A DNA stretch of 64,000 bases, from contig NZ_DFQV01000002.1 of the NCBI RefSeq assembly GCF_002377945.1, positions 103,498 through 167,497 on the forward strand, in the 5' to 3' direction. Positions 37,721 to 46,490 of this stretch are shown here, in pieces. How positions within the stretch are numbered: position 1 is the first letter of the stretch; every line of letters starts with the position of its first letter. This DNA is from Psychrobacter sp. UBA3480 (lineage in GTDB: Bacteria > Pseudomonadota > Gammaproteobacteria > Pseudomonadales > Moraxellaceae). Below the pieces are notes generated by a model that saw nothing but the letters and a program-made list of their open reading frames with translations, was not told the DNA's origin and did no database searches. Both the position numbers and the translations under genes were made by a program.

Positions 37721-38848
37721 TTAACGCGCACTCATATCTGGTACAGGGCGTAGATCTTCACCCGTATATTCTGCGCTTGGACGAATGATACGGTTATTGG
37801 CACGTTGCTCAAACACGTGAGCTGCCCAGCCAGTCAAGCGTGAACAGACAAAGATTGGTGTAAATAGCTTGGTTGGGATGCCCATGAAGTGATAGGCAGA
37901 TGCATGGAAAAAGTCAGCATTACAGAATAGCTTTTTCTCACGCCACATCACTTCTTCACAGCGTACCGATACGGGGTATAACACTTCGTCGCCAACATCA
38001 GCAGCCAGCTTCTCAGCCCAGCCTTTGATGACTACGTTACGTGGATCTGATTCACTATAGATGGCATGACCAAAGCCCATAATTTTGTCTTTACGAGCCA
38101 GCATGCCCATCATCTCGGTTTCGGCTTCATCAGGTGAGCTAAAGTCTTCAATCATATCCATCGCCGCTTCATTCGCGCCGCCATGCAATGGACCACGTAG
38201 TGAACCGATTGCGCCCGTGATACAAGAATGAATATCAGATAAGGTAGAGGCACAGACACGAGCAGTAAAGGTCGAAGCATTGAACTCATGCTCTGCATAC
38301 AAGATAAGCGAGACGTTCATGACTTTTTCGTGTAGCTCGTTTGGTTTTTCGCCTTTGAGTAAATGCAGGAAGTGTCCGCCAATAGTGGCATCATCTGTAT
38401 CAGTATCGATACGCACATTATCATGGCTAAAACGATACCAATAGTTGATGATCGACGGGAACGCTGCCAGCATGCGGTCAGTTTGATCATTTTGCTGAGC
38501 AAAATCAGTCTCAGTCTCAAGGTTACCGAGCATAGAGCAACCAGTACGTAGTACATCCATTGGATGCGCGTCGCTTGGAATGCGCTCAAGCACATCTTTT
38601 AATGCTTGTGGTAGCCCGCGTAGTTTTTTTAGCTTGGCTTGATAGGCATCAAGCTCGCTCTGAGTAGGCAAGTTACCGTATAGCAACAGGTACGCTACTT
38701 CTTCAAAAATACACTTGTCGGCTAGCTCTGATACGTCATAGCCGCGATAGGTCAGACCAGAGCCTGATTTGCCGACGGTAGATAGAGCGGTTTTACCAGC
38801 GACTTGTCCGCGTAGACCTGCGCCTGAAAGTTCTTTCTGTGCTGCCAT
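37721..38848 (-). CDS. prpC: 2-Methylcitrate synthase
   Basis: PrpC condenses propionyl-CoA with oxaloacetate. The 375-residue citrate-synthase-fold protein begins MAAQKELSGAGLRGQVAG, as PrpC proteins do, and has SGLTYRGYDVSELA, GSLRGPLHGGANEAAM (with an active-site His) and MGFGHAIY (second His). ATG 38848 is chosen over an in-frame start 54 bases upstream because AAAAGGAATG lies directly before it. Its length is typical of PrpC and shorter than the main GltA. A lipoprotein gene separates it from prpB. Confidence 0.94.
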   Translation of the reverse strand: MAAQKELSGAGLRGQVAGKTALSTVGKSGSGLTYRGYDVSELADKCIFEEVAYLLLYGNLPTQSELDAYQAKLKKLRGLPQALKDVLERIPSDAHPMDVLRTGCSMLGNLETETDFAQQNDQTDRMLAAFPSIINYWYRFSHDNVRIDTDTDDATIGGHFLHLLKGEKPNELHEKVMNVSLILYAEHEFNASTFTARVCASTLSDIHSCITGAIGSLRGPLHGGANEAAMDMIEDFSSPDEAETEMMGMLARKDKIMGFGHAIYSESDPRNVVIKGWAEKLAADVGDEVLYPVSVRCEEVMWREKKLFCNADFFHASAYHFMGIPTKLFTPIFVCSRLTGWAAHVFEQRANNRIIRPSAEYTGEDLRPVPDMSAR

Positions 38849-38956
38849 GGTTACATTCCTTTTGTAGGTAGCTTTTTTGGGTGAAAACGGTGTTTCTAAC
38901 AATGTTTCTGATGAGAAATTTATTGATTAATGACTGACTATAGCGCCAGTTGAGCG

Positions 38957-39616
38957 TTATGCAGGCTGTTCAGGCTGTGGACCGTCTAAGTCGACATTAC
39001 AGCGCTTAAACTCAGCTTCAATAGGGCCATTCAAGACCTCCATTGCGCTGCCTTCGCCTTCTGCATTGTTGATCTTCATATATTTGGCACCCAGTGGTGA
39101 CTCCATGAAGGTCTGGATTTCAGTCATTTCTTCTGGGGTAGGGTCAGCCATCGGGGTTGCGACTTCTTCGCCATTCATGACACGCAATTGCTCATTGCCA
39201 AAAGCAAGCAGCTTTTTGCCAACGTCTGACGTATAAAAGCTATCTAGCTCTTTTAACTCTGCATCGGTGAATTGACCTCTATAAAAGCTATCAACTTCGG
39301 CTTTACCCAAGTCCTTATCACGCGATTCAAGGCAGCTGACTTGCTCTTCACTGAGCGCACCACTATTGATAATTGGCGCAAACAGTAGACTGTTAACGGT
39401 ATCTAACGTAATTGTCGTCATGACCAAGTCGTCTTGAGAGACAGCATCTGATGGCACAGCTTGGGTCGCAACTGTATCGGTTGCTTCACTGGTAGTCGTG
39501 TCAACGTTATCGACGGTTTCTGGCGTGTTATCACAGCCAGTTATGAGTAGTAGTGCCGCCAGCGTACTACTGAGTAGTGACGCTCTAAAAGCAGTATGAG
39601 AAGTAAGCAATGACAT
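38957..39616 (-). CDS. Lipoprotein with DUF2059-like region
   Basis: This 219-residue predicted lipoprotein has a hydrophobic signal ending in LLITGC with the lipidated Cys28, followed by a Thr/Asp/Val-rich linker. The C-terminal part (about 80-200) contains the pattern FTDAELKELDSFYTSDVGKK and a second FMESPLGAKYM, resembling DUF2059 proteins, which are periplasmic and of unknown function. It is placed between prpB and prpC on the same strand, which is not part of the usual prp operon. ATG 39616 is favoured over one 39 bases upstream because it gives a normal signal peptide. Confidence 0.75.
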   Translation of the reverse strand: MSLLTSHTAFRASLLSSTLAALLLITGCDNTPETVDNVDTTTSEATDTVATQAVPSDAVSQDDLVMTTITLDTVNSLLFAPIINSGALSEEQVSCLESRDKDLGKAEVDSFYRGQFTDAELKELDSFYTSDVGKKLLAFGNEQLRVMNGEEVATPMADPTPEEMTEIQTFMESPLGAKYMKINNAEGEGSAMEVLNGPIEAEFKRCNVDLDGPQPEQPA

Positions 39617-39716
39617 AAATAACCTAAAGGTAAATAAAGACGGGTTTTGAAACAATAAAGTCCACAGAGATGGTTTATCGTTTCGGCGTTGCTACTTGGC
39701 AATTATTAGTTATTAA

Positions 39717-40610
39717 CTACTTATTATCAGCAAATAGCTTGTCTAGTGTCTGCTCAAACTCATGGTAGTTCAAGAAATCATAGAGCTCCATGCGAGTCTG
39801 CATGGTATCGACGACTTTATCTTGTGTACCATCATCTAACAAATGCTGATAAACGTTCAATGCCGCTTTGTTCATAGCGCGGAAGGCAGATAGTGGATAT
39901 AGCACCATCTCGACACCCACACTATACAACTGATCAGTGGTATATAGATCTGTCTGACCAAACTCTGTCATGTTTGCTAGTACTGGAATATCCAATACAT
40001 CAGTGAACTTACGATACATCTCGATATCGGTTAGCGCTTCTGCAAAGATCATATCTGCGCCCGCTTCTTGGAAGGCAACGGCACGTTCCACAGCAGCGTC
40101 CAAACCTTCTACTGATAGGGCATCTGTACGAGCCATCACTACAAAGTCAGGGTCAGTTTTTGCGTCCAATGCCGCCTTCAGACGGTCGACCATCTCTGAG
40201 ATACTAACGATTTCTTTGTTAGGGCGATGACCACAACGTTTTTGTGCTACTTGGTCTTCGATATGTACTGCCGCGACGCCTGCTTTTTCCATTTTTCTGA
40301 TGGTCTGGGCGATGTTAAACGCACCACCAAAGCCCGTATCGATATCAACCAATAATGGTGTATCAACGGCATCGGTGATACGGCGAGCATCTTCTAGTAC
40401 GTTATCAAGGCTGGTCATACCGAGATCAGGCAAGCCAAATGACGCATTGGCCACGCCAGCACCAGAGAGATACAACGCTTGATGACCAACTTGGGTCGCC
40501 ATCATCGCTGTATAGGCATTGATAGCGCCTGCAATCTGTAATGGCTGGTTGTTATCATTTTTTTGAGTGAGAGCACTGCGAAAGCGCGCGCCTGCTGAAG
40601 ATGAAGTCAT
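39717..40610 (-). CDS. prpB: 2-Methylisocitrate lyase
   Basis: PrpB cleaves 2-methylisocitrate to pyruvate and succinate, the last step of the cycle. The 297-residue protein has the isocitrate-lyase-superfamily signature [11 protein letters not shown] with the catalytic Cys, VDIDTGFGG for magnesium binding, [10 protein letters not shown], and the N-terminal [21 protein letters not shown]. The start has AAGGA eight bases upstream. It is the first gene of the leftward prpB, lipoprotein, prpC, acnD series. An AT-rich region with several dyads lies upstream. Confidence 0.96.
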   Translation of the reverse strand: MTSSSAGARFRSALTQKNDNNQPLQIAGAINAYTAMMATQVGHQALYLSGAGVANASFGLPDLGMTSLDNVLEDARRITDAVDTPLLVDIDTGFGGAFNIAQTIRKMEKAGVAAVHIEDQVAQKRCGHRPNKEIVSISEMVDRLKAALDAKTDPDFVVMARTDALSVEGLDAAVERAVAFQEAGADMIFAEALTDIEMYRKFTDVLDIPVLANMTEFGQTDLYTTDQLYSVGVEMVLYPLSAFRAMNKAALNVYQHLLDDGTQDKVVDTMQTRMELYDFLNYHEFEQTLDKLFADNK

Positions 40611-40897
40611 GTGATTGTCCTTACATGGAGGGAAAATATTCTAATTGTTGTAGTTGATTATACTCAATTATTCATGCCTGAAAAGTTTGGGTTCTTAATT
40701 AGTAGTTAAAAATAATAATAACTAAATGTAGTATTTTTGATAGTATTCATAATTCAAATAGCATTATGCAATTATTGGTAATTTCCTATGATAAGTATTC
40801 ATATTGCTTAAAATTACAGCTTTTAGAATCGTCTATTTTTTACATTTAGTTACAATTACTAAAGTTGCCTTGCTTTATTGATATAGTTACACCTATT
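40611..40897. promoter_or_regulatory. prpB promoter region with repeated TAGTTA half-sites
   Basis: About 290 bp of AT-rich DNA with no gene. Inverted pairs of TAGTTA/TAACTA occur at 40703-40724. A 12-bp inverted repeat, TAACTAAATGTA / TACATTTAGTTA, spans 40719-40730 and 40841-40852. TTTAGT-N7-ACTAAA is at 40845-40863. The arrangement suggests binding of a dimeric regulator, perhaps the LysR protein at 42553-43584. No experimental site is known. Confidence 0.45.
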
Positions 40898-40928
40898 AAA
40901 AAGCCCCAACAGCTAGGCTATTAGGGCT
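40898..40928 (-). terminator. Terminator after the Nramp-like gene
   Basis: On the minus strand AAGCCC and GGGGCTT pair across an internally paired loop and a T run follows. Confidence 0.7.
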
Positions 40929-40930
40929 TC

Positions 40931-40948
40931 ATTCTATTCGAATAGAAT
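40931..40948. repeat. 18-bp perfect palindrome
   Basis: ATTCTATTCGAATAGAAT reads the same on both strands and lies between the Nramp-like stop codon and its terminator. Confidence 0.6.
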
Positions 40949-40981
40949 GATTAAGTGCTGAGTTTTAAATTAAGCAAAAGC

Positions 40982-42268
40982 TTAAGCAAATAAACCTGCC
41001 ATATTGGCCAAGAACAATAACGCGAAACCTGCCAAGAATATCAAGCCCGCGATAGACAGAGCATTCATACCTGCTGACAGTTTTTTATGCTTTTTAACCA
41101 ATGAGTAGTTTAACCAACCGAAAATAGGCGCAGAGACGAACGCCGATATCATGGCAAACTTAAGCATAGCGCCTAATTGTCCTGTGAAGAAAGTGATAAT
41201 TACTAGCCCACCACCGATAGCATAGGTAGTCCAAAAAGCGATCTGCTTTTTATTGATTTCGCTTTCACCTTTTAGCAGGCGCCAGCATTCAGCATTAGCG
41301 CGTCCATAACCATCAGCACAGGTAATGGTCGTGCCAAACATACACATAAAGGCGACGAAAGCGACCAGCAATCTCGACCATTCACCAATGGTTGCGGTAT
41401 ACATATTGATCAACTGGTTGATATAAGCACCGCCGACCAACTCAATCTCTTGTCCTGATCCGTACTGGACAAACACACCTAACGATAAGAAGAACAACGC
41501 CAATATCGCTGAGACGGCATAGCCAACATTAAAATCTAACAAGCCTTGGCTATGCGTGGTGTGATCTGCTTTGACTTTGGCAGAGGTCCACATAGAGGTA
41601 ATCGCTGCAAACTCTAGCGGTGCTGGCATCCAGCCCATGAGTGCTACGATAAAGCCCAACGTGGCTAGGTTCCAAGGAGAGGCCGCCACAAAATCTACTG
41701 CCATAACGGTTGGCTTGCCAGCAGCAATGATAACTGCAGCAACGGTGGCCGTGGTAAGCGCAATCATAATCCACTTAGTCACACCATCGAGCAATTTATA
41801 ATGCCCTGCAATCAAAAAGAACCAAGAGACCGCGACGATAATGAGAGATAACGCCATTGTCGACAGACCAAGTGAGGCTGGCAACATAAAGCCCAAAATT
41901 ACGGCAGCGATAAGTGAAACCGCACCCGTACTAATAACCGCTGACAAGATAGAAAGAATAAAATATACCCAAAGATATACCTTTGAGCGTTTGGCATAGC
42001 CTGCAATCAAACTCTCGCCAGTATCGTAGACGTAGTCAGTTGCAAAGCGAAAAAACGGATACTTAAACACGTTGGCCAATACAATCATAATAGCCAATTG
42101 CCAACCATAGATAGCACCCGCCTGTGTTGATGAAATCAAATGCGAACCACCAATGGCAGCAGTCGCCATCAAAATACCTGGGCCAAAGATGCGCCAGCTA
42201 AAGCCCTCTTGTTGCGAGGCAATGCTATCGTCAGGGGCACTTGGGTTGTTGAGTTGTTGTGTGGACAT
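40982..42268 (-). CDS. Nramp-like transporter lacking the canonical metal-binding residues
   Basis: This 428-residue polytopic protein has about 11 membrane helices. The N-terminal GPGILMATAAIGGSHLISS aligns with helix 1 of Nramp, but the metal-binding D-P-G-N is replaced by G-G-S-H (40-43). In helix 6 the usual M-P-H is M-P-A (214-216, GWMPAPLEF). Loss of both metal-contact motifs argues against classical Mn2+/Fe2+ uptake. ATG 42268 has GAGG upstream and is preferred over an earlier in-frame start. It lies between prpB and a LysR gene on the same strand, so it may import an organic acid or other ligand linked to the prp region (inference). Annotation as a divalent metal transporter would be by fold only. 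Confidence 0.8.
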   Translation of the reverse strand: MSTQQLNNPSAPDDSIASQQEGFSWRIFGPGILMATAAIGGSHLISSTQAGAIYGWQLAIMIVLANVFKYPFFRFATDYVYDTGESLIAGYAKRSKVYLWVYFILSILSAVISTGAVSLIAAVILGFMLPASLGLSTMALSLIIVAVSWFFLIAGHYKLLDGVTKWIMIALTTATVAAVIIAAGKPTVMAVDFVAASPWNLATLGFIVALMGWMPAPLEFAAITSMWTSAKVKADHTTHSQGLLDFNVGYAVSAILALFFLSLGVFVQYGSGQEIELVGGAYINQLINMYTATIGEWSRLLVAFVAFMCMFGTTITCADGYGRANAECWRLLKGESEINKKQIAFWTTYAIGGGLVIITFFTGQLGAMLKFAMISAFVSAPIFGWLNYSLVKKHKKLSAGMNALSIAGLIFLAGFALLFLANMAGLFA

Positions 42269-42552
42269 GAATACCTCGAAATGGTTAAAACAGCAAATTA
42301 TCACTTACCTGTGTCAGCTTGCCAATGATCAGAAAAGAACGTCCTATAAACCGTCTAAATATAAAACGATTTACATCGTATCGACTTTATCACACCAACA
42401 CTGTCTAGGAGAATGATTATTCTAGTTATTATTACTATTTGTTTGCATTGCTATTCTTGTTAGTTAGCATACTTATAAAATAATATCAATATTTAAAATG
42501 AATTATTTTTGGCGGTTCTTTATAACACAATATTCAACGGATATCTGCCCAT

Positions 42553-43584
42553 TTAGGCCTGTGACACAAAATTTTGCTGCCGATAAGTAATGCCGCGCTG
42601 CTCGTAGACGTGATAAATGGCTGTGAGCAAGTCAGGTATTTTGGGATGTACAAAGTCTTTGAGGGTGTGTAAATAAATAGGGGAGGTGACATTTTCATGA
42701 ACCAAACGTTGGTAGCTGATCTGTTCCGTACGTACGGTTTGCAAGCTGGCAGGCACCAATGTAATGCCTTCTCCTGCCGCGACCAGTCCCAATGCTACCT
42801 GCAAATCGCTGACTGTCGTGGTCATAAAAGGTGAGATGCCATACTGGGCAAAAAGATGTAGTAAAGGCTCAGTAATAGGCTCGCTAGCGCTAGATGATGC
42901 TTCATGAGTAGCAGCACGGTTGACTCTATTTGTAGATAACTTGTCGCTCGATTGGGTTCCTGTCTCTGTCGTCACCGTGGACGATACTGGCAAATGTGTT
43001 TGATGATATAAAATTAAGCGATTGTTCGCTAGATCTATCAAGCGCTGCTTACGTACATTGGCAAGCGGATGTGATTTTGGCAATGCCACCACGTAGCGTT
43101 CATGACGTAGCAGAATCTGCTGAATCCATGGGTCTTGATGGGCAAATCGGCCAAAACCAATATCAATCTCACCAGACTTGAGTGCATCTATTTGTTGATA
43201 TGAGCTAATGTCTTTTAAATTAACGTCGATATCAGGGCTGAACTGTTTAAGCGTGGCAATGATTTCAGGCAACAGGCCATATAGTACTGAGGGCACAAAA
43301 CCTATATTTAAAACGCTGCTAGGTGCTGATAGACGCTGAGTCATACTAGTCACGGTATCAATCTCGGTAAGGATGGTGCTTATTTTATCGTAGAAGAAAC
43401 TGCCCGCTTCAGTCAGATGTAGTGGCCTGTGGTAGCGATCAATAAGCACCACGCCCATGTCAGTCTCTAACTGTTTTAGTAATCGACTCAGGCTTGGCTG
43501 TGACAGTCCTGTCTTGGTGGCGGCCGCGCTAAAGCTGCGCAAGTCGGCAACCGCAATAAACGCATTAAGCTGTTTTAAATCCAT
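42553..43584 (-). CDS. LysR-family transcriptional regulator (candidate prp regulator)
   Basis: This 343-residue regulator has an N-terminal winged helix (MDLKQLNAFIAVADLRSFSAAATKTGLSQPSLSRLLKQLE) and a periplasmic-binding-like effector domain from about residue 90. An unusual Ser/Thr-rich insertion (about 200-235) lies in the middle of the effector domain. It heads the leftward series Nramp-like, prpB, prpC, and is the only regulator near the prp genes, so control of them is a reasonable inference. The more common PrpR (sigma54) and GntR regulators are absent from the window. Confidence 0.9.
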   Translation of the reverse strand: MDLKQLNAFIAVADLRSFSAAATKTGLSQPSLSRLLKQLETDMGVVLIDRYHRPLHLTEAGSFFYDKISTILTEIDTVTSMTQRLSAPSSVLNIGFVPSVLYGLLPEIIATLKQFSPDIDVNLKDISSYQQIDALKSGEIDIGFGRFAHQDPWIQQILLRHERYVVALPKSHPLANVRKQRLIDLANNRLILYHQTHLPVSSTVTTETGTQSSDKLSTNRVNRAATHEASSSASEPITEPLLHLFAQYGISPFMTTTVSDLQVALGLVAAGEGITLVPASLQTVRTEQISYQRLVHENVTSPIYLHTLKDFVHPKIPDLLTAIYHVYEQRGITYRQQNFVSQA

Positions 43585-43825
43585 ACTATTGAGCCTGTCA
43601 TAGTCTATGTTGTCTTCATGATGTTTGTTTTTACTTCTTATTTATCCTGCAGTTGAAGACAATTTGCACAAATATTCATGACATTAAAAAAATTGTGCTT
43701 GAAGATAATGGTATGAGCAACTATATTGAGTGCTGATAACACTGTTACACTCTAGCAAGAAAAATCAAAACTTCATCTTAGCAGTCATTTAACGCCAGTA
43801 GAACAAACTGGTTTGGTATTATTCT

Positions 43826-44776
43826 ATGAGCGACGAAAAAGAAGACATCGGTACTGATTTTGACGAAAAATTGGCTAAAATCGTTCACCAGAAGTCGCGT
43901 AAGCGTAACAACAATGATATCTATGAACGTTTTATTAGTCGTGTTCATAGCTCTGAAGATAGTAACAGAAAAAATTCGAAACCATTGGAAGGCGCACAAA
44001 AACTTCCTGCTTTTGAACCATTAAGTACAGAAGAGTTACAGCTGTTTGAAGATCAAAATATCGACGAAGGATCAAAAGTAAATGCAACTTTTGATTTTTC
44101 AAATCAAAATGTATCACAAACTCATATACCGAGCATAGAGGATTACGACTATAGTAGTGTTAGTGATGTCGGCTCACATACTGCAGATTCAGAATACACA
44201 GAAAATAGTAACGATACGGACTTGCCTGCTGCTACCGCCCATTACAGTGAACCTACGACAGGTATCATGTCTAACAATGACTCTATAAATATTGAAGACT
44301 TAGTAGAATCAACCTCTGTTGAGGAAGTAGTAACCAAAAGCAATGTAAAGAGTAACAAAAAACCTATCGTTATTGGTATAGTTGTTGGCTCAATAGTATT
44401 GGCTACTATCATAGTGATGCTTATATTTTCAGGAATATTATCAACTTCTGCTGTTGACGATAAAGGTAACAGTGCTGATACTCATGTAGAGAAAGACAGT
44501 ACACCAGTTATTGACACTGAGACAATAACACCTGTCGAAAGCCAAACAGTTACTGATGACATTGACCTTATAAGTGAGCAACCAGCATCCATCCAGCAGA
44601 GTGCTTCAGATAATAGCAGACCAGACATGCCAGCTGCTAATGAACTAGAGTTGAATCCTGAAAACTCTACAACAGGAGACGATGTTGCTGTTTCGGAAAC
44701 TGAGGAAGCTGCTATTACCTATGATGATTTTAGGCAAGAGTCACAAACCACATTGTATAGAGAAACTAACGATTAG
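43826..44776 (+). CDS. Unrecognised single-pass membrane protein with a terminal YDDF motif
   Basis: This 316-residue protein of unknown family has a charged, disordered N-terminal cytoplasmic part (1-178) and one membrane helix (about 180-202, IVIGIVVGSIVLATIIVMLI). An acidic Ser/Thr/Asp-rich outer segment ends in ITYDDFRQESQTTLYRETND (297-316). The final motif recurs twice in the next gene. Composition is strongly biased to Ser, Asp, Glu, Asn and Thr. The start has no strong ribosome binding site. It is divergent from the LysR gene. A cell-envelope role (scaffold or regulator) is possible but not shown. Confidence 0.6.
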   Translation: MSDEKEDIGTDFDEKLAKIVHQKSRKRNNNDIYERFISRVHSSEDSNRKNSKPLEGAQKLPAFEPLSTEELQLFEDQNIDEGSKVNATFDFSNQNVSQTHIPSIEDYDYSSVSDVGSHTADSEYTENSNDTDLPAATAHYSEPTTGIMSNNDSINIEDLVESTSVEEVVTKSNVKSNKKPIVIGIVVGSIVLATIIVMLIFSGILSTSAVDDKGNSADTHVEKDSTPVIDTETITPVESQTVTDDIDLISEQPASIQQSASDNSRPDMPAANELELNPENSTTGDDVAVSETEEAAITYDDFRQESQTTLYRETND

Positions 44777-44870
44777 AATGGTGATGTTTCGTTTAGTTTA
44801 ACCCATTAGACAACACATAGGATACACGGTCATGTACCGTTGATAACGTGAGTTGAACTGGTACGTAGCT

Positions 44871-45314
44871 ATGAGTAATTTAAATAACATTAGTAGCGGT
44901 AGTGCTACTAAATCAAAAAACATTAGACCACGCAGGCGTTTTTTCTTTATCGCCAGCATGGTCTTTATTGTTCTACTAGCTATGTATCTATTTGACCGTA
45001 CTGCTTCTACGCTATCTCAAGCATCGTTCACCAATAACGGTTTAACGGCAAGCAATATTGCGACAAAAAGCAGTTTTAATAACATTCCATCACAATCGTA
45101 TAGCCAAAGCGACTATGTAATCTCTGATATTTATCAAGAGAATGATATCATTAGTTATGATGACTTCAAACAAGAAGCTCAAAATGTACTATTTCGTGAT
45201 GAAGGACAGTTTAAACAAGCTACCTATAGCACACATGGTATTACGCCTACCATTAGCATTGAAGACTTTAGAGTAGAAGCGCATAAAACCTTATATCGTG
45301 AATCCAGTTATTAG
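44871..45314 (+). CDS. Unrecognised small membrane protein with two YDDF-type motifs
   Basis: This 147-residue protein has a basic N-terminus (RPRRR), one membrane helix (about 24-41) and an extracytoplasmic part carrying two copies of the motif found at the end of the preceding gene: ISYDDFKQEAQNVLFRD (94-110) and ISIEDFRVEAHKTLYRE (128-144, near the C-terminus). The consensus is [ST]-x-x-D-F-x-x-E-[AS]-x-x-x-L-[YF]-R-[ED]. ATG 44871 is used; a TTG 18 bases upstream is possible. It ends at a clear terminator and probably forms a two-gene unit with its neighbour. Confidence 0.6.
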   Translation: MSNLNNISSGSATKSKNIRPRRRFFFIASMVFIVLLAMYLFDRTASTLSQASFTNNGLTASNIATKSSFNNIPSQSYSQSDYVISDIYQENDIISYDDFKQEAQNVLFRDEGQFKQATYSTHGITPTISIEDFRVEAHKTLYRESSY

Positions 45315-45374
45315 GGCTGCTATTAGCGCTATAAGATTATAATGATAACTATAAGTCAGTAAGTGAATAATATT

Positions 45375-45415
45375 AAGCCCCATTTTTCTATAAACCAGAC
45401 GAATGGGGCTTTTTT
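45375..45415 (+). terminator. Terminator after the paired membrane-protein genes
   Basis: AAGCCCCATT pairs with AATGGGGCT around a 17-base loop, followed by six T residues; it could also serve the convergent LysR gene. Confidence 0.85.
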
Positions 45416-45421
45416 GTGGGC

Positions 45422-46333
45422 TCAGTGCTCCATGCTTTGCTGTATGTCATCTGTCGCGCTCAACGCAACCGCTACGAAAGCGGCAGCCGTTGCACTGTGA
45501 TTGGTCTGCTTGTATTGGATATGCACGGGTATGTGTGTGCTGACGTTGTTTAGCATCATAAAGTGACAGCCATCGCTATACAGTTTGCGTACGCAATAAG
45601 GCGCAATCGCTACTCCTAAACCGGTCGCTACCTCGGTTACCAATGTCTGCATGTGCTTGGGTTGACTGATGATATTGGGCGAAAACCCAGCTTGTCTGCA
45701 TAGCATGATGGTTTCATCAAATAGACCAACTGCTTCATCACGGTTAAAAATAATAAACCTATCATCTTTCAGCTGCGCCAAATCAATGGTTTTTTGATTG
45801 GCTAATGCATGGCTCTGGTTCACAATCGCCACCAATTTGTCGATATAAATACTGTGGCTAACAAAGTCATTAGCAATAGCGCTCGGCAATGGTCTTGAGA
45901 AAGCAATATCGATGCGATCATTGTTAAACGCTTCTATCTGTTCGGTCACCGTCATCTCAAACAATGACACATGTACGTGCGGAAATTGGGCTTTATAACT
46001 GCGTACCAACGTGGCCATAAAGGTCAAACAAGCTGAGCTTAGATGCGCAATATTGAGTGTGCCGACTTGTCCATCATGGGCTCGTTTGACTTGTGTCTTC
46101 GCTTGCTCTGTCAAGGTCAAAATAGTGGCAGCGTCTTTCAGCAGTTGCTCGCCAGCTGGCGTGATAGTTACCTCACGAGAAGTACGATTAAACAGCACAA
46201 CACCCAATTCTGTTTCTAATGATGAAATATGACGACTGATAGCAGGTTGTACGGTATACAGCTCACGCGCCGCTTCCGAAAAACTCTGGTGCTTGGCCAC
46301 GGCCATAAAGCTTTTGAGTGTTTTTATATCCAT
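45422..46333 (-). CDS. LysR-family regulator, divergent from an MFS gene
   Basis: This 303-residue LysR protein has MDIKTLKSFMAVAKHQSFSEAARELYTVQPAISRHISSLE as its winged helix (in outline) and an effector domain from about 90. The ATG at 46333 is favoured over one 24 bases upstream because GGG is placed before it and the family usually starts at MDIKxL. It is divergent from the first MFS transporter with a dyad between them, the classical arrangement for a LysR protein controlling its neighbour. Confidence 0.9.
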   Translation of the reverse strand: MDIKTLKSFMAVAKHQSFSEAARELYTVQPAISRHISSLETELGVVLFNRTSREVTITPAGEQLLKDAATILTLTEQAKTQVKRAHDGQVGTLNIAHLSSACLTFMATLVRSYKAQFPHVHVSLFEMTVTEQIEAFNNDRIDIAFSRPLPSAIANDFVSHSIYIDKLVAIVNQSHALANQKTIDLAQLKDDRFIIFNRDEAVGLFDETIMLCRQAGFSPNIISQPKHMQTLVTEVATGLGVAIAPYCVRKLYSDGCHFMMLNNVSTHIPVHIQYKQTNHSATAAAFVAVALSATDDIQQSMEH

Positions 46334-46404
46334 ACCATCAATCCCTTTTATTAACATCTTTCATCAAAATCTTGCTCAGTCTTATTTTTTATCTATACAG
46401 TATT

Positions 46405-46424
46405 TATATGGATTCAATCATATA
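46405..46424. promoter_or_regulatory. Dyad in the LysR-MFS divergent promoter
   Basis: TATATG-N8-CATATA is a perfect 6-bp inverted repeat of LysR-box type (an A/T-rich dyad with the T-N11-A pattern inside). A second, CTATCA...TGATAG, follows at about 46425-46450. It lies between the divergent LysR and MFS genes. Confidence 0.5.
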
Positions 46425-46490
46425 CTATCATTTTTGTTATGGTTTGATAGGTTCTATACTTGCGGCATGATTTATTAAGTCGAGATAACA

